NCBI GenBank assembly: GCA_947652115.1
Contig: OX393563.1
Span: 2,870,818-2,934,817 of the forward strand
Direction: 5' to 3'
Source: Blastomussa wellsi
Lineage: Eukaryota > Cnidaria > Anthozoa > Scleractinia > Plerogyridae
DNA length: 64,000 nucleotides
Shown: in pieces, positions 1-11,761 of the stretch
Layout: each line of letters opens with the position of its first letter
How positions within the stretch are numbered: position 1 is the first letter of the stretch
The notes under the pieces: generated by a model
Databases searched by the model: none
Told to the model about the DNA's origin: nothing
What the model saw: only the letters and a program-made list of their open reading frames with translations
Translations under genes and position numbers: made by a program

Positions 1-317
1 GATCGGAAAAGTGTTCTTTTGCACTTGAAAATATAGAAAAATTGACCCCTTTTTTTGTATGGAGGTCATTTTCAAAACCGAATTTCAGAAAATTTGTACT
101 GATTTTAGGAATCAAATCAGAATCACTTTTTGGGTCTCCAACACAAACTTTTTGTCAGCAACAATGTTGCGCGCGGGCAAAGAGGAAAACATGTGTATCC
201 GCAACAATGAGTCCTCGTTTGCCACCACATTAAAGTGTGGGCAATGAAAGGGAGCTTATTATTGAGAGCAGTAGTAGATAAAGCAAAGAAATGCAGTCAA
301 ATATGTTAAAATAAACA

Positions 318-3300
318 TTAAAAATTCAGTACCGAAATGGCAAGTCCGAGGCTTTGAATTCTGACTCCAAGTTCGTAAGGAGTTTGACAGTTATACTCTT
401 CACAGAGGTACTCCATGAATTTTTGTAAATCCACTTTCTTCCGCCACAAGTCCTCCTTGGTCATATACTTTTCCAAATGCTTCAGAATCTGAATAGTCGT
501 TATATGAGGTATGGAGGGAAGACCTGGGGGCGCTTTAAACATGTCATACACCACAGGCTGTTGCAGCAAAGGACCCAGCTTGAGATCTTCAAAGTCTGGC
601 TTGGATCCCAGGTCTGCAAGGCTCTGATTTAATTCGTACAATGTGGCGATACTATTTGACATCACGTATGCGTGCACGAACAAGCTGAGCTGTGTAAGGA
701 ATGTAGCACTATTAGGGGGAAACATGACGATGCTGGAACTATTTAAAATACCTTCGAGTTCCTAACGTAGCGGCTTCCCAAACGTAACGGCTATGAACGA
801 AAGTAACGTTAGTTTGCGGACCTTTTTGGCTCTTTGTGACACAATATGATAATGGCCAACGTCTGTCTCCGTGAAGAAAAATCGGACAAAGCTTAAAAAC
901 CCTTGAGAGAAAAAAGTGTTGCATCAAGCCTCTTGCAAATGGAACACCTTAGCTGCTTTTAATTACTAAACACTGTGCATGTACATGGATGTCAAAGAAT
1001 GCTGAAGAATTAATGGAAGGTTGTGCTTATCATATATTTTTTTAATTACTCACGTTTTTTAGTTATCTTAAAGTGGGCTGTTGCGGTTACCTAATTCCGA
1101 AAGTAACAGGGGCTGCAACTTTTTGAAATTCTACAGTAATAAGAAAGAGTAAACTTCATTTTGCGTTTTCTGGAAATTGTTATCTGCCAAGTGAGATTCG
1201 GTGAACTTTTTTGTGTTTGGTGACGCGTGTGAAATTGTTCCATTTTTATGATCGGGCAAGGAAAACTAAACAAATTCGACATTGAGCTGGTGTTTCTGCG
1301 GATTTCGTTGGCTTTTAGATGCACGTTTGGGGCATATCATTCTTGTTGTTCCCAAAAGTCGCAGCCAGTTAAGGCACGGTCGACAACTTTAACCCTGCAT
1401 GTACGTGCAATTTTTGAAGCATGTGGTAGCGTTGCCATCATAATACGACTTCGAAGCAAGCTTGCGATACCGTTTCGCCGAACAGTGACTCGGTGTCACT
1501 GTCACTCGGCGTCACTGTCACTTGGCGTCACTGTGACTCGGCGTCACTGTGACTCGGCGTCACTGTGACTCGGCGTCACTGTGACTCGGCGTCACTGTAA
1601 CTCGGCGTCACTGTAACTCGGCGTCACTGACTCGGCGTCACTGTGACTCGGCGTCACTGTGACTCGGCGTCACTGTGACTCGGCGTCACTGTAACTCGGC
1701 GTCACTGTGACTTGGCGTCACTGCGAGTCGGCGTCACTGTGACTCGGCGTCACTGTCACTCGGCGTCACTGTCAAGAAGATGTTATAATCAAGTGTGGGC
1801 AATGTACAACGCAAATTGTTATTTACGTTAAAACCAGTCAGCGTGGCCAAATTAAAGAGAAGTACTGTACTCTGCATTCCTCGATTCAGCGCCGGATTGA
1901 ACTTTAATTTTAAGTTTCAAAAGTTTTTAAAAAAATACATAGGCTTGATTGGATCGATAAGTGCGCCTGCTACTTCGCTACTGTTATGCCCGAATGCAAA
2001 AAGGACTTTGCAAAAGGTATTTAACATGCGACGAAAACCTGCTGTAGTTCTTAAAAAGGATTAAGTGACTGAAATTTTTAAACCATTGGAAATATGATTG
2101 ATTACCTAATACTGGCAGATAACGGTATAGATTTCTATATACAGTACTCACTTTAGCCTGCAGCTGTATCAGTTCATTAAGAGCAGGGATATCCTTATCT
2201 CTCTTGAAGCCCATCGTCATGAGACTTGATTTTCCAAACGCTTTACAAAGTTTAGCTTTCACCAATTCAAGGGAAACAAAGCGACCTTCTTCCGACAGAG
2301 ATGTGATGATTTCCTCTGCTGCACTGTTAACGTCTTGGAAAGAAATGTTTCTTGCAGACTTTGCTTTGGGGGTAACAAAAGTCATTTCTCTGCAGGCATG
2401 GTCAATTGATTTTTCAAATGGACCTGGAGAGCCAACCTCTCTAACACGTGCATCTTTGAGGTCGCCTGGGGAGGAAGAAGAATTTCTTTGTGCAGCTTTG
2501 GGCGTGCCCATTTCTTGTAGCAGCTTTTCATATCCAGACCCAGGAGAAAGGACCCCTTCACTTACAAGTTGTTCTTCTCGAGCTTGTTGCTGCATGATTT
2601 CAAAGAAAGATTCTGCACTTCCAGTACTAACTTCTGTCATTTGCAGTAGTGGTTTTATTTCTGTTCCATGACCAAAACCTGACCAATTAATTATTACAAA
2701 TTTACGTTATTACAAAAGTTGAGTGGCTGTAAAGCCCAACAAATTGCTAATCCCCCTTGATGGGATGATAGTCCATTGCAGGGGCAGATCCAGGAATTTT
2801 TGATAGGGGGTCCAAACTGTAGATGCGAGAATTTCATCATCAAAAGAGTAGTAAGAAACAAAAAATCCGGTTAGGGAAGTCTAGACCCCCAACACTCCCC
2901 CTGGATCCGCCACTGCATTGCAGGTGACTCCTCAACATCTCATCAGGCTTCCCCAAGCAAGCAGGTATCCATTTATACTCCTTGGTGGAGAGAATACACT
3001 GTGAGAGGGGAGGAGGCTAGAGGAGGGGGTACCCATTTGCACTAATAGGTGGATAGACACTCTGTGATGGGGGTGTTTAAAAAATAAAAAAAGTACATCC
3101 AAAAATGTAAATGTAATTATTGACCCCCGATACACTTAAGAGCTGAAGCTCGTTTTAAACGTGACCAATCAATCAATTGATCAATCAATCAATCAAAAAC
3201 TTTATTTAAGTGTCTATTCTTACTAATCGGGGACACTACTTAAGTTACTTATTAATGATAAATATATATAAAACATAATAATATAAAGTGCGTTCCAAAT

Positions 3301-6164
3301 CGAATTGGAATTTAGAATTTTTGGTTTTGAGGAGAGGGGAAAAATGGGAGAAAAACTTGTCAGAGCAAGGGCAAGGATCAACAACAAACTCAACCTACAT
3401 ATGATGTTGGGTCAAACCCGGGCCACATTAGTGGGAGGCGACACAACGCAGTGCCCCGGCCAAGGCTCGAACCCACATCACCCGATCTGGGGTCCAGAGC
3501 ACTAGCCATTAGGACACTGTTGATATGTTTGTAAGATTACGAGTACGCCTGCATTGCGTGCCTATGTATGTAATTTAACCAGGACACCTTGTGGCCTTAG
3601 TTCTACCATGTGCTCGGTGTAACATGGCGGCCGTTGCTTATTAAACTGTTTGTTTGAGTTCATTGCTCGCCTCTTTAGTTTCCACCTTCGAAGCAATCAA
3701 CAGACACCGTGCCTCCCACACTGATAGGGGTACCCATTTATATTTATACATATTTATACTCCTGCCTGGGTGAATCAAGGCACTGTGATCAATGGGAGGT
3801 GGATACCCATTTATATTTATACTCTTGGCTGGGTGGATCGAGGCACTATGAGGGCAGGGGTACTCATTTATACTCCTGGCTGGATGGACTGAGGCACTGT
3901 AAGAGTAAAGTACCTTGCCCAATAACACAACACAGTGACCATGTGGCCAGCCCACGCTCCTGCCATGACCATTTGATCCAGAGTTCAGAGCAGTAACCAT
4001 TTGTCCACTGCACCTCCAAATCTGTTTAAGTAGAGCTGATCCCTAGTTACAGCGTATTTGTGTTTCTGGCAAAAAGAGCTCCTGATAGTAGGCTAGGGTA
4101 GCAAGAGTCACTTGTTACTTATTTGAGAAGCAATATAATTTCCAAACACTTTTTCTCCTCTCTATTCAAAGAAAGTAGTAAACCGCATAGACAGGAGCCA
4201 CATCTCAAAAAATATTCTGTATTAATTCTAATTTCAATTTTTGGCAAAACTTGCTGTTGAATAGACTGCCATACATGTATAGATTCAGTTAAAATATAAT
4301 ATTTTTTAAAGAGATTTTAATTTTGTTTCTAAGCAAATGGAGACAAAATTATCTTCAATAAAACAATTGAACAGAAAATTTCTGTTTTTGATTTTTAAAG
4401 TTAAATGGGACAAAAATAAATTATAGTCAAGTAGACCAGTCAGTAGTCACACAGTGGTTTTCCATTCAACTGGTCAGGGAATTTTAACTGGAAGGTTATG
4501 TTGAATGAAATGTGTCCTTGATGGCCAAAATTTGGGGGCACAGGCCCCCCCAGCTTCTGGTAACAACAATATTACTTTCCCAATATAAAAATAATTCAGT
4601 TGGTCTAAATATAATTGAACATAACATTGTAGATCTGCAACATGGAAGCAAAGCACCTAACACAATCACATTACTAAACTAACCAAAACAATACAGAAAT
4701 TTAAGATCACACTAGTGAGATAGGAGGTGCGATGGCCTAAAGTTAGTGCTTGGACAGTCCGAGTTGAAGTCCTGGTTGGGACACTGGGTTGTGTTATGGG
4801 AAAGACACTTCACTCCCACGGTGCCCCTCTCCAATCCTGAGGTGTATAAATGGGTACAAGTGAAATAAGGCTGGGGGGGTGGGGTGGAAATACACCTTGT
4901 CGTTTTATGCTAAGGAAACCAGGATAAGATCTCCCAGCCTGATGGGCCACTAGGCTTGTATGCAGCCTGTAGTGAGATACATTGCTAGGAAATGCCTAAA
5001 TGATAGCGATTCCCAAACAGTTGACAGGTTGTATAATTTCAGTGCACGTTGCTTCAAAAAATTAATGGCCTCCAAAGTGCATATTACACAAATTGTTTCA
5101 AAAGGGCATTCCCAACAAAAAGAAATGTACTAGTCATGTGCTGGAAGGTGAAGTAGAAGAGCCAGCTAGGTTACTCGGTTACTCAGCCAAAATTTACAGC
5201 AGTAAAGCACCCACAAGACTATTGTTAGGAAATAATCAAAAATAGGGACAGAATTTGGAGATCTGGGTGTCACATGCCCAATATTACCTCTGAATTTGAG
5301 CAAGCACAATTCCTTGAAAATTTTATGACAGAAACAGTCAACTTGTTCCTTGTAGATAACGTTGTCTCATACAATGGAAACATTTAAGAACACCCAAGAA
5401 GAATGTGTTCTTAAAAAATTACAGCATGCTTATACATGTATAACTTTACAATACACTCAAAGCATAACTCTGTACTTCAATTTAATAATAATTATACCTG
5501 AAGTCTCCATTCTTGGAACTGGTGGTGGTGACAAATGGAGAGCAGATGCACCCATCAATGTGGCAGAAGTTTGTGGCGATGATAACTCAGGCCTAACAAA
5601 TGATGCAGCAGCATTTTCTTCAATTGGGTCATCAATTGTCTTTTTCACTTTCGTACTTTTCTTCACAAGCCTTTGTGCTTTTAGAAATGTACGGCCACTG
5701 ACATTTGAAGAATCATCTTTGGAATTTGTGGAGCTGGCGGCAGAAAATGGTTTCTTAATATCTGTAGTTGATGACACTGGTAATTTTGGAGGGAGTTTGG
5801 CATCTAACTTTACCTGTTTAAGGCTAGCATCACCACCAGACGCCATTTTTTCAGCAGGTGAGCTGGCCGAGTCCTTGTTCTCAGCATTGCTCGAGTCTTT
5901 CAGTTTTATTGTCACACTAAATCCATAGTGATCAGCAGTCTCCACCAGATAAACGATATCACTTAATTCTGCCATGAGGTCTCTGAGCTTGGTTTTTTTC
6001 TTGGCAATCTTATAGTGTACGTCAAAATTCCTCCCGAACTTTTTCTTGTACTCTGGTTTGAAGTTGCCAAGATCCAGACAATGCCCCTCGCAAGCGGTAA
6101 GAATTTCCACGACTTCTTTCTTCATTTCGGTTAGTTTAGCAGAGGATAATGAAGCGCTTGCCAT
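318..6164 (-). CDS. LOTUS/OST-HTH-like domain protein, probably NO VEIN type, 5' part
   Basis: Three exons on the minus strand: 5498-6164, 2152-2678 and 318-689. The start at 6164 (MASASLSS) opens the conserved part. Splice phases agree (1, then 0), with good donors GTATAA and GTGAGT. Exon 1 encodes a LOTUS/OST-HTH-like winged helix at about residues 10-85, with motifs EYKKKFGRNFD and KLRDLMAELSDIVYL, then a Ser/Lys-rich linker. Exon 2 has a second helical module around KLCKAFG. Exon 3 has a third (DLQKFMEYLCEEYN). LOTUS domains bind RNA, G-quadruplexes or Vasa-type helicases in known families. The chain could stop at 318 (521 aa), or exon 3 could splice at 331-332 (weak GTACTG) and continue off the window. 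I favour continuation, because the dead neighbouring copy retains a C-terminal DUF3883 piece. The exact family name is inferred. Confidence 0.68.
1484..1774. repeat. 16-bp minisatellite (about 18 copies)
   Basis: Tandem copies of the unit GGCGTCACTGTGACTC fill this interval inside intron 2 of the LOTUS-like gene. Each unit holds the inverted pair GTCAC..GTGAC, so single strands could form serial small hairpins. Variants GTAACTC, GTCACTC and one 3-base deletion (GTCACTGACTC) show the array is diverging. Confidence 0.95.
2777..2918. mobile_element. Short hAT-like MITE
   Basis: The ends are inverted: GGGCAGATCCAGG on the left and CCTGGATCCGCCACTG on the right. The right end read outward resembles the CAGTGGCGG-type ends of hAT elements. 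The direct repeat CATTGCAG (8 bp, the hAT target-site size) flanks both sides. There is no coding capacity. The left end appears to have lost one or two bases. Confidence 0.6.
2925..3140. repeat. Degenerate SINE-like fragment
   Basis: Fragments such as CATTTATACTCCTTGGTGGA and CACTGTGAGAGGGG recur in altered form at 3700-4015, indicating a shared dispersed repeat. No clear RNA polymerase III boxes remain here. Confidence 0.45.
3155..3285 (-). repeat. LINE/SINE 3'-tail-like segment with ATCA microsatellite
   Basis: A short ATCA array is followed by AAAACTTTATTTAAGTGTC. Read on the minus strand this is a 3' end with a TTGA-type simple tail, as left by some LINEs. No coding part is present. Confidence 0.4.
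3290..3530 (-). mobile_element. tRNA-derived SINE (intronic)
   Basis: On the minus strand from about 3520, TGGCTAGTGCTCTGG resembles a pol III A box and GTGGGTTCGAGCC a B box. A non-tRNA body and an AT-rich end near 3290 follow. The head is too degenerate for a functional tRNA. It lies in intron 1 of the LOTUS-like gene. Confidence 0.65.
3700..4015. repeat. Degenerate SINE-like repeat
   Basis: It holds three imperfect internal repeats built around CATTTATA..CTCCTGG and GAGGCACTGTGA, then a stretch resembling the body of the other SINEs (CCTTGCCCAATAACACAACA). It is related to 2925-3140. Confidence 0.5.
4729..4985 (+). mobile_element. tRNA-derived SINE, family A
   Basis: It begins with a tRNA-like head (GATGGCCTAAAGTTAGTGCT, then GAGTTGAAGTCC as a weak B box). 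The 3' end GATGGGCCACTAGGCTTG is also found at 25798-26038 and, inverted, at 44030-44240. It lies in intron 1 of the LOTUS-like gene. Confidence 0.7.
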
Positions 6165-6613
6165 TGTTCTCGACAGTTCACCAGAACGCTCAAAACCTAA
6201 GCGGGTTCGAAACTTCAATGAATGTGCAAGCCGGTATGTTCAGCTGTCACTGAACTGGGGACGCTTTAAACTGTGTAAACACAACCGCTTAGCCTTAAAA
6301 ACCCGACGAAGAACGATCTAAAAGTGGTTTTCTCGCATGACAATGCAAAACCGATAAAAATAAGGCTACAATGTATTCCACAAACGCGAACAGCTATTAA
6401 TTATTTCCTTGTTTTCTCTTCCAATAAAATGCTGGAATAGTTGCCAAATTTTCAAAGAATGCATTCTACACCCACGCGCGTTTTCTTGGAAATCTTTATA
6501 TTCCTTTTCCAGGTTATTTTCTTCCAGGCGTTCCTATTTCCTCATCCCCAGTCCAACCGTGATAAGTGGACTTGTGGTGGGACGTATTTTAAAACAAAAA
6601 TAAATAATAAAAC

Positions 6614-6729
6614 AATAGAGTTTATGTTCGCGGGCGTAAATATTTTCTTGCCCCTCTTTACGGCGAGGACTAAAATGAGCTCTGAAGAGGGCCAAAAACA
6701 TATTTACGCCCGCGTACATAAACTCTATT
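6614..6729. mobile_element. Fold-back MITE (116 bp)
   Basis: The left arm AATAGAGTTTATGTTCGCGG and the right arm, read in reverse, AATAGAGTTTATGTACGCGG are about 40 bp each. They surround a small core that is itself partly inverted (CTCTTT..GAAGAG). There is no coding capacity. Confidence 0.8.
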
Positions 6730-6845
6730 ACTATTATAATAATTTCAGAAGACATTGAGAACAGCAATCAAGCGATATCTTCAACACTGCCGGCAGTCAG
6801 TCGGCGTTTAGGTTTGATCGAAAATCAGGATAATGATGTTTATGT

Positions 6846-7366
6846 ACCCCGGGGCATTTGACTTTTTTGAAAAAAATTGGTCAAATTCCCCACTATGTTG
6901 CCAGTTTAGAAGGTCAATTGCCCCACCCGTTAGAGCTTCAAAGAGGGTCAAATCCCCCACCCTCCAGGCATGTTAAAGCAACTGTGCAAAACTTTTTTCC
7001 ATGCGTAAAACCGTTTATTCAAATGTAAATATTCTGTAATAAACAACTGGATACTGCTTGGATTAAGATTTGTTAACTGCAATTTTAATCGATAATAGAG
7101 TGATCCGCTATATAAAAACACAACTGAAATATCCAGTCTCTCAAAGCTATCTTACGGAGGTTCTTAATGTCAATAAAAAAAGTTCTTTTTAGAAAGCCCA
7201 CATTCAAATGCTCCAACAAAACTATGAACATAATAAACTCTATATATTTAAAAATACGGCGATTGTCTACGCTCCACACTTTAAACAAAGGCACATTCCA
7301 CGATATACATATATAAAACGACAGCTTAACGCGAGTCAAATGCCAGAGGATTGCCCGGGGGGGGGA
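6846..7366. mobile_element. Non-autonomous element with CCCCGGGGCATTTGAC-like ends
   Basis: The left end CCCCGGGGCATTTGAC is matched in inverse by GTCAAATGCC..GCCCGGGG on the right. GGTCAA and GGGTCAAAT motifs recur inside the left half. The right end carries a gapped, G-rich version. The element type is unknown. Confidence 0.5.
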
Positions 7367-8058
7367 TAGGCGGTTATAGAATTGACTGGTACATTACGAA
7401 CCTTGCCAGAAAACCTCAAAATTCAATCATGTTTAACGCTTAGAACAAAATTTTCTCTACGATTTCTTGAAATGAAACATACAGAATTCTTTTGACAGAA
7501 AAGAAATAGCTATTTAGCGTTGTTAAATATATTTTAGCCCGCTGAATTCTCCATTTTAGCCCTCAAAATACGCCACAATGCCCGATGAAATGGTTATAAT
7601 AATAATTTTTGAGGAGCAATCTCCTCTCACATCAAGTGGTTTTCAGGGAGGTCCTCAAGTCCTGGTCTTTGAAGGGCAGGACTATTCGGACCGTTGGGGC
7701 AGGCAACAAATAGTTGATAAGGTGTTGCGGATGCCGATTCGGCAGACTTAGTCCGCAAACAGACGAAAGACCTGAGCCTGAAGATCCATACAGTCATTCA
7801 ACCGGTTTTTGTCAGTGATAAGATCCAGCGAGAGATAAAAGTGCATGCATGAGAAAAAACCGCCTATTGGTGGTTTTCACTGTCACGCAATTAAAAACTA
7901 AATTCGAAACAATTCAACTACAGAAGCTAAGAATTTCAGCGAGTGTAGATGATAAATAAGTAAAAAAATATCTCCAAATCTCAGGCCTGTGCAGTGTGCC
8001 GTTCGCGAGTTATTTACCAAAACGTTCCACGCAAATTTACAAAGCTCAGTATGGAGAC

Positions 8059-8096
8059 GCCATATTTGTGTCCCCTTGAGGGACACAAATATGGCC
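8059..8096. repeat. Near-perfect short palindrome
   Basis: GCCATATTTGTGTCCC and its inverse GGGACACAAATATGGC are separated by four bases. This could be the remnant of a MITE end-to-end junction. Confidence 0.75.
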
Positions 8097-8508
8097 GCCG
8101 TGATGCCAGAGAAACCATCTGGAACTCAATTGTACCATAATAGCGACTTCTTTTGGCTCATGAGCTATTATACTTCCACATAAACACCAGTTATTATATC
8201 TTAAATGTTCAAACTGCTGAAAATCGAAAAGATAGGCTTTTTCTAAACAAAACAGCTTTGTCACGGCATTCAGCTTGATGTCAAATATGGCGGAAAACTC
8301 AAATATTCAAAATGCTCTGTTTTCCAAACGAAGGGCACTATCGAGCTGAAAATTTGCGAAAAGGCATATTTTTAGTTCACCTTACACCTAGTGGCAACGA
8401 AAATTTGACAGACTTTTATTACGTCACATGAAAACCAAGAATTGTTAACCAACAACCACACACAACGTGTAAATTTGAATGTGACTTGTGCGATGCACGT
8501 TTTAAGGC

Positions 8509-8854
8509 CTGTTCCAAACGTCGCGCTACTGCCGTGCCGAACTAAATTAAAAAATACAATTCGACTTACAGCACGGCAATAGCGCGACGTTTGAAACCAT
8601 TAAGCTCGACAGGCGTATTAATTTAAGTTCGGCACGACTGCTTTGCACGGCATGCGCAGTAGCGCGACTTGATTTCAAATGGCGTGCTCTTGTCGTGCCG
8701 AACTACATTCAAATTCGTAAATTGTTCTAATGTAATTTAAGTTATTTAGCAGCTTTTACGTTTGTTTTGTTGTTTGAATTTGGCGCGACTGCATTAAACT
8801 CGACGTTTGAAACCACTGCCGTGCTATCGCCCTGCCAATGCCGGGCCAAATTAT

Positions 8855-8887
<33 letters not shown>

Positions 8888-8893
8888 CGACAG
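8509..8893. mobile_element. GC-rich fold-back element with internal subrepeats
   Basis: The ends CTGTTCCAAACGTCGCGCTA and, inverted, CTGTCGCAAACGTCGTGCTA flank the region. Further inverted and direct copies of the ACGTCGCGCTACTGCCGTG core occur inside, near 8570, 8630, 8690 and 8810. It contrasts sharply with the AT-rich surroundings. No protein is encoded. Confidence 0.75.
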
Positions 8894-9782
8894 AAGGTTA
8901 TACTCTCGGGCACTTGCAACAACGTGTCCCACACTAAATAGTCTTCTTCCATATTGGAAACGAACACAGTGTTGTCCCGAAAGACCTTGGCAGAGATTTT
9001 TCCGTTCTCAAGAAGTGCATCAATAATTATGAAGTATGTTTATCTTTAATAATGTTTTGAACTTGAAAATGGTGTCACGATGTCACCGAAACGTCGTTCT
9101 TTCCTTTCCGTTCTTTTACATGTTTATGTTTTACGAAACCTTTGCTTATTATATTCTGTTTGCATTTTTAAACCTTACTCGGCTTTCGTGAAAACCCGAA
9201 TTTGTATATTGATGGCATTCCGAGTTTAAATAAAGTTTCGCTCACTCCCTCACTCACTCCTCAGACTTGAAGCGAGTGCAGGTTTTGTCGAGGGTCAACT
9301 GTCGAGGGTTCAAAAATGTCGGCAAGAAAAAAAAAGTTATACGTCAATGACCAGAATCGAACCCGGAAAATGATCCGCCAAATCCCCGTGAAAATTATTA
9401 TGAAAGATGACTCACTTTGTCTATTTTACTTTTACGGCTGACATAAATCATCTACTAAATGACAAATGCAAGGGATGAAGTTAGAAATAACAGTGTTTAT
9501 ATCACAGTTAATAAACTCAAAAGGACCTAGTTGAAAATCAGTTTCAAACAAGACAAAGATTTCGAAGAACATCAAAATATCGCATTCGCCGATATTTTTA
9601 CATGGAACAATTTTAAATAATTAAAAGAACAGAAAGGTCAACAAAACTAAACAAACAAAAAAGACAAATTGCCACTGTTGCAAAATAGCGCTTTTCTAGT
9701 TGTACAAAATTTCGAAACTCTCGTGGCAAATACTAAGCTTAAAGAGACTTATTACTTGTTATTCGTCTAAATCTTCACGCCG

Positions 9783-10270
9783 TTAGATGACCATGCCCAG
9801 TTTCACGGTCTTCCTTTCCAGTAGGGCGGCTAGATTCTGCAGACGACGAATGCGCACTGAATTCGGTTTCCCCGCATTAAAGACGCAGTAAAGATGAAGG
9901 GCTTCTTCTTTGCTCCCAAAGTCAAGTTCTGGGACTGAGAGTTCAAAGAATGCCTTCTGATCAGAAGATGTTGTCTTCACTTCGATGTATGTGATCACGG
10001 TCGTTCGATTTTAGTTTGTTCCGCCAGCAAGACGATGTCGTCGTATCTCAATGTCAATGGACCAATTCTATTGCCCCTTTCATTCACCCAAAAAATTTCC
10101 ACTTAGTGGAAAGTGGTTTCGGGTAATTCTTCTCAATTGCGTCAAGACGTCTTCTCTTGGGTGTCAGTTCCATGGCACTTGGAACGAGATGCAGTCTCAT
10201 GATTTCAAACGGGTGGTCATGAATTGAAACTGTTCCACCTTCCTGGTCTTCTTGGTCTTTTCTCGTGGTC
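9783..10270 (-). pseudogene. DUF3883 (NO VEIN C-terminal) gene fragment
   Basis: The minus-strand frame at 9783-9998 encodes a DUF3883-like nuclease-fold piece with YIEVKTTSSDQKAFFEL and a later YCVFNAGK. These fit the conserved YIEVKTT core of the NO VEIN C-terminal domain. Just upstream, FWVNERGN and DDIVLLAEQ read in a frame one base off, so the domain is broken near 10000. Further upstream, FEIMRLHLVPSAMEL reads without an obvious link to it. This is probably the 3' part of the dead LOTUS/NO VEIN copy whose 5' exon lies at 12750-13224. The linkage is inferred from strand, order and family architecture. Confidence 0.6.
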
Positions 10271-11127
10271 TATGTGTCTTTTGGCGCTCATGTCACGCTG
10301 CAGTGATTGGGGAGTCTTATCATATTGAACAGCAGACTTTGGTGGCCAGGAGTGAAGGCTTTTACTGCCTTTTCAGTTAAGAAACCAATGTCAATCTTTT
10401 TGTAGCTAACATGGATGCTTTTGTCAGTGACATCAAGTTTGACAAGCTTGTCAGCCGTTGAAGCTTCTGACAAAACTTCTTTCTTTACAAACCTCCGCAT
10501 TAATGATCTCATAAGGTTACACAGTTCACTAGAAAGGAAGGGTGTCAGTGGCTTGTCACTTTGAAAGGTAGCTAAAAATGGTTGAATTTGCCCTGCTACA
10601 CATTTGAAAAATTGTAATTTAGCTCTGATTAGTTTGTCATTGGTTGCCTGGACAATTGTTTCATATGATTTGTTTCCAGGTTTTGTAATTTCCTTGGATT
10701 CAGCAGCTTTCACATACTTGAGAATGTTCTCCCACAACTCTAGAGCTCTTTCACAAACAGTCTTATTCTCCAGCCATCTATGATTCACAAACTTGAGGGG
10801 CAACCTAGTGCTGCCAGAAACCTTTAAGAAATCTTCCCGCCTTGCTGGTTAATCTTTGAAAAGGTAGTAAAGACTTGACAACAATGCCTCCACATTCCAC
10901 TCTGCTGCAGTTGCTCCAGTTTTGAAGCTATTGTGAACAATATGGAGTCCACATGACCCCATGTTTATCAAAACGGTTTCATAATCATCAACTAGTTTCT
11001 TCTTCATATCTATAAAGAATTTCCAATTAACATTAGGGCCATCCATGCTTATTTGGGCTAGGTTACAAATAGGAATATAATTTGGTTTTATCAACTGGGT
11101 TGATAATGTCAATTGGCCACCATAAAG

Positions 11128-11175
11128 AGATTCAATTGCTGACATTTCGAGCGTTAGCCCTTCGTCGGAGCGAAT
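11128..11175 (-). ncRNA. Hammerhead ribozyme-like motif (left arm of Penelope-like element)
   Basis: Read on the minus strand: CCGACGA, stem II GGGC/GCTC with loop TAAC, GAAA, then TGTC. It matches the hammerhead order CUGANGA - stem II - GAAA - short stem III - UH, with one core change (U4 to C) and a decayed ACGU element (ATGT). It is probably inactive. Confidence 0.5.
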
Positions 11176-11251
11176 CAAGGAATTGTGCGTCGTGTGTTTT
11201 TATATACAGAAAGATGGAGCTTCGCTATTGGCTGGTGCCTGGTAACGTGAA

Positions 11252-11672
11252 AACTTTTAAATGCGCTCGCGCACGATGCAAAACATGCCCTTTCATTCAC
11301 AACGTGGACAAAATATTGGGACCCAAGCGATCTATCAAAATCACTGATCATTTCACCTGTACCTCAGCAAATGCCATCTACTGTATAACTTGCACTCTTT
11401 GCAAAAAGTTATACATCGGCGAAACAGGGAGACGACTTGGCGACCGATTCCGAGAACACCTTCGTGACGTAGAGAAAGACGACAAAAATGCATCGAAACC
11501 GGTCGCGAGACACTTCAATCTCCCAAATCATTCTAAACAACATATGGCAGTCTGCGGCCTTTCCCTTCACCAAGGAAACACGGAAAGCCGTAAAACTCTA
11601 GAACAAAAATTTATTTTTCAAATCGGCACTCTTAACCCTCACGGTATCAACGAACGCTTTTCATTCAACTAA
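11252..11672 (+). CDS. GIY-YIG endonuclease C-terminal part of Penelope-like element
   Basis: An open frame of about 140 codons ends at the TAA at 11670-11672. It holds a CARARCKTC zinc-binding-like motif, then CITCTLCKKLYIGETGRRLG with the conserved KLYIGET core and the DRFREHL helix of GIY-YIG nucleases, then ARHFNLPNHS. In Penelope-like elements this domain makes the target-site nick for retrotransposition. The upstream reverse transcriptase is missing. The frame runs back into the inverted arm, so no true start exists. It lies on the strand opposite to the host transposase fragment. Confidence 0.85.
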
Positions 11673-11761
11673 TTTATTCCGAAGTTTTCACGTTACCAGG
11701 CACCAGCCAATAGCGAAGCTCCATCTTTCTGTATATAAAAACACACGACGCACAATTCCTT

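Larger units (their letters stand above)
6165..9782. other. Intergenic, repeat-bearing, no gene seen
   Basis: This lies upstream of the LOTUS-like gene. The first ~170 bases should contain its promoter, though no TATA box or other decisive element was seen. The rest holds fold-back elements (listed separately) and AT-rich DNA. No open frame here resembles a protein. Confidence 0.6.

Noticed and set aside
739..927. Possible additional exon of the LOTUS-like gene
   Set aside because: Exon 2 joins exon 3 directly in phase 0, and this frame has no matching splice sites.
1248..1568. 106-codon open frame running into the 16-bp minisatellite
   Set aside because: The second half is minisatellite translation and the first half has no protein-like features.
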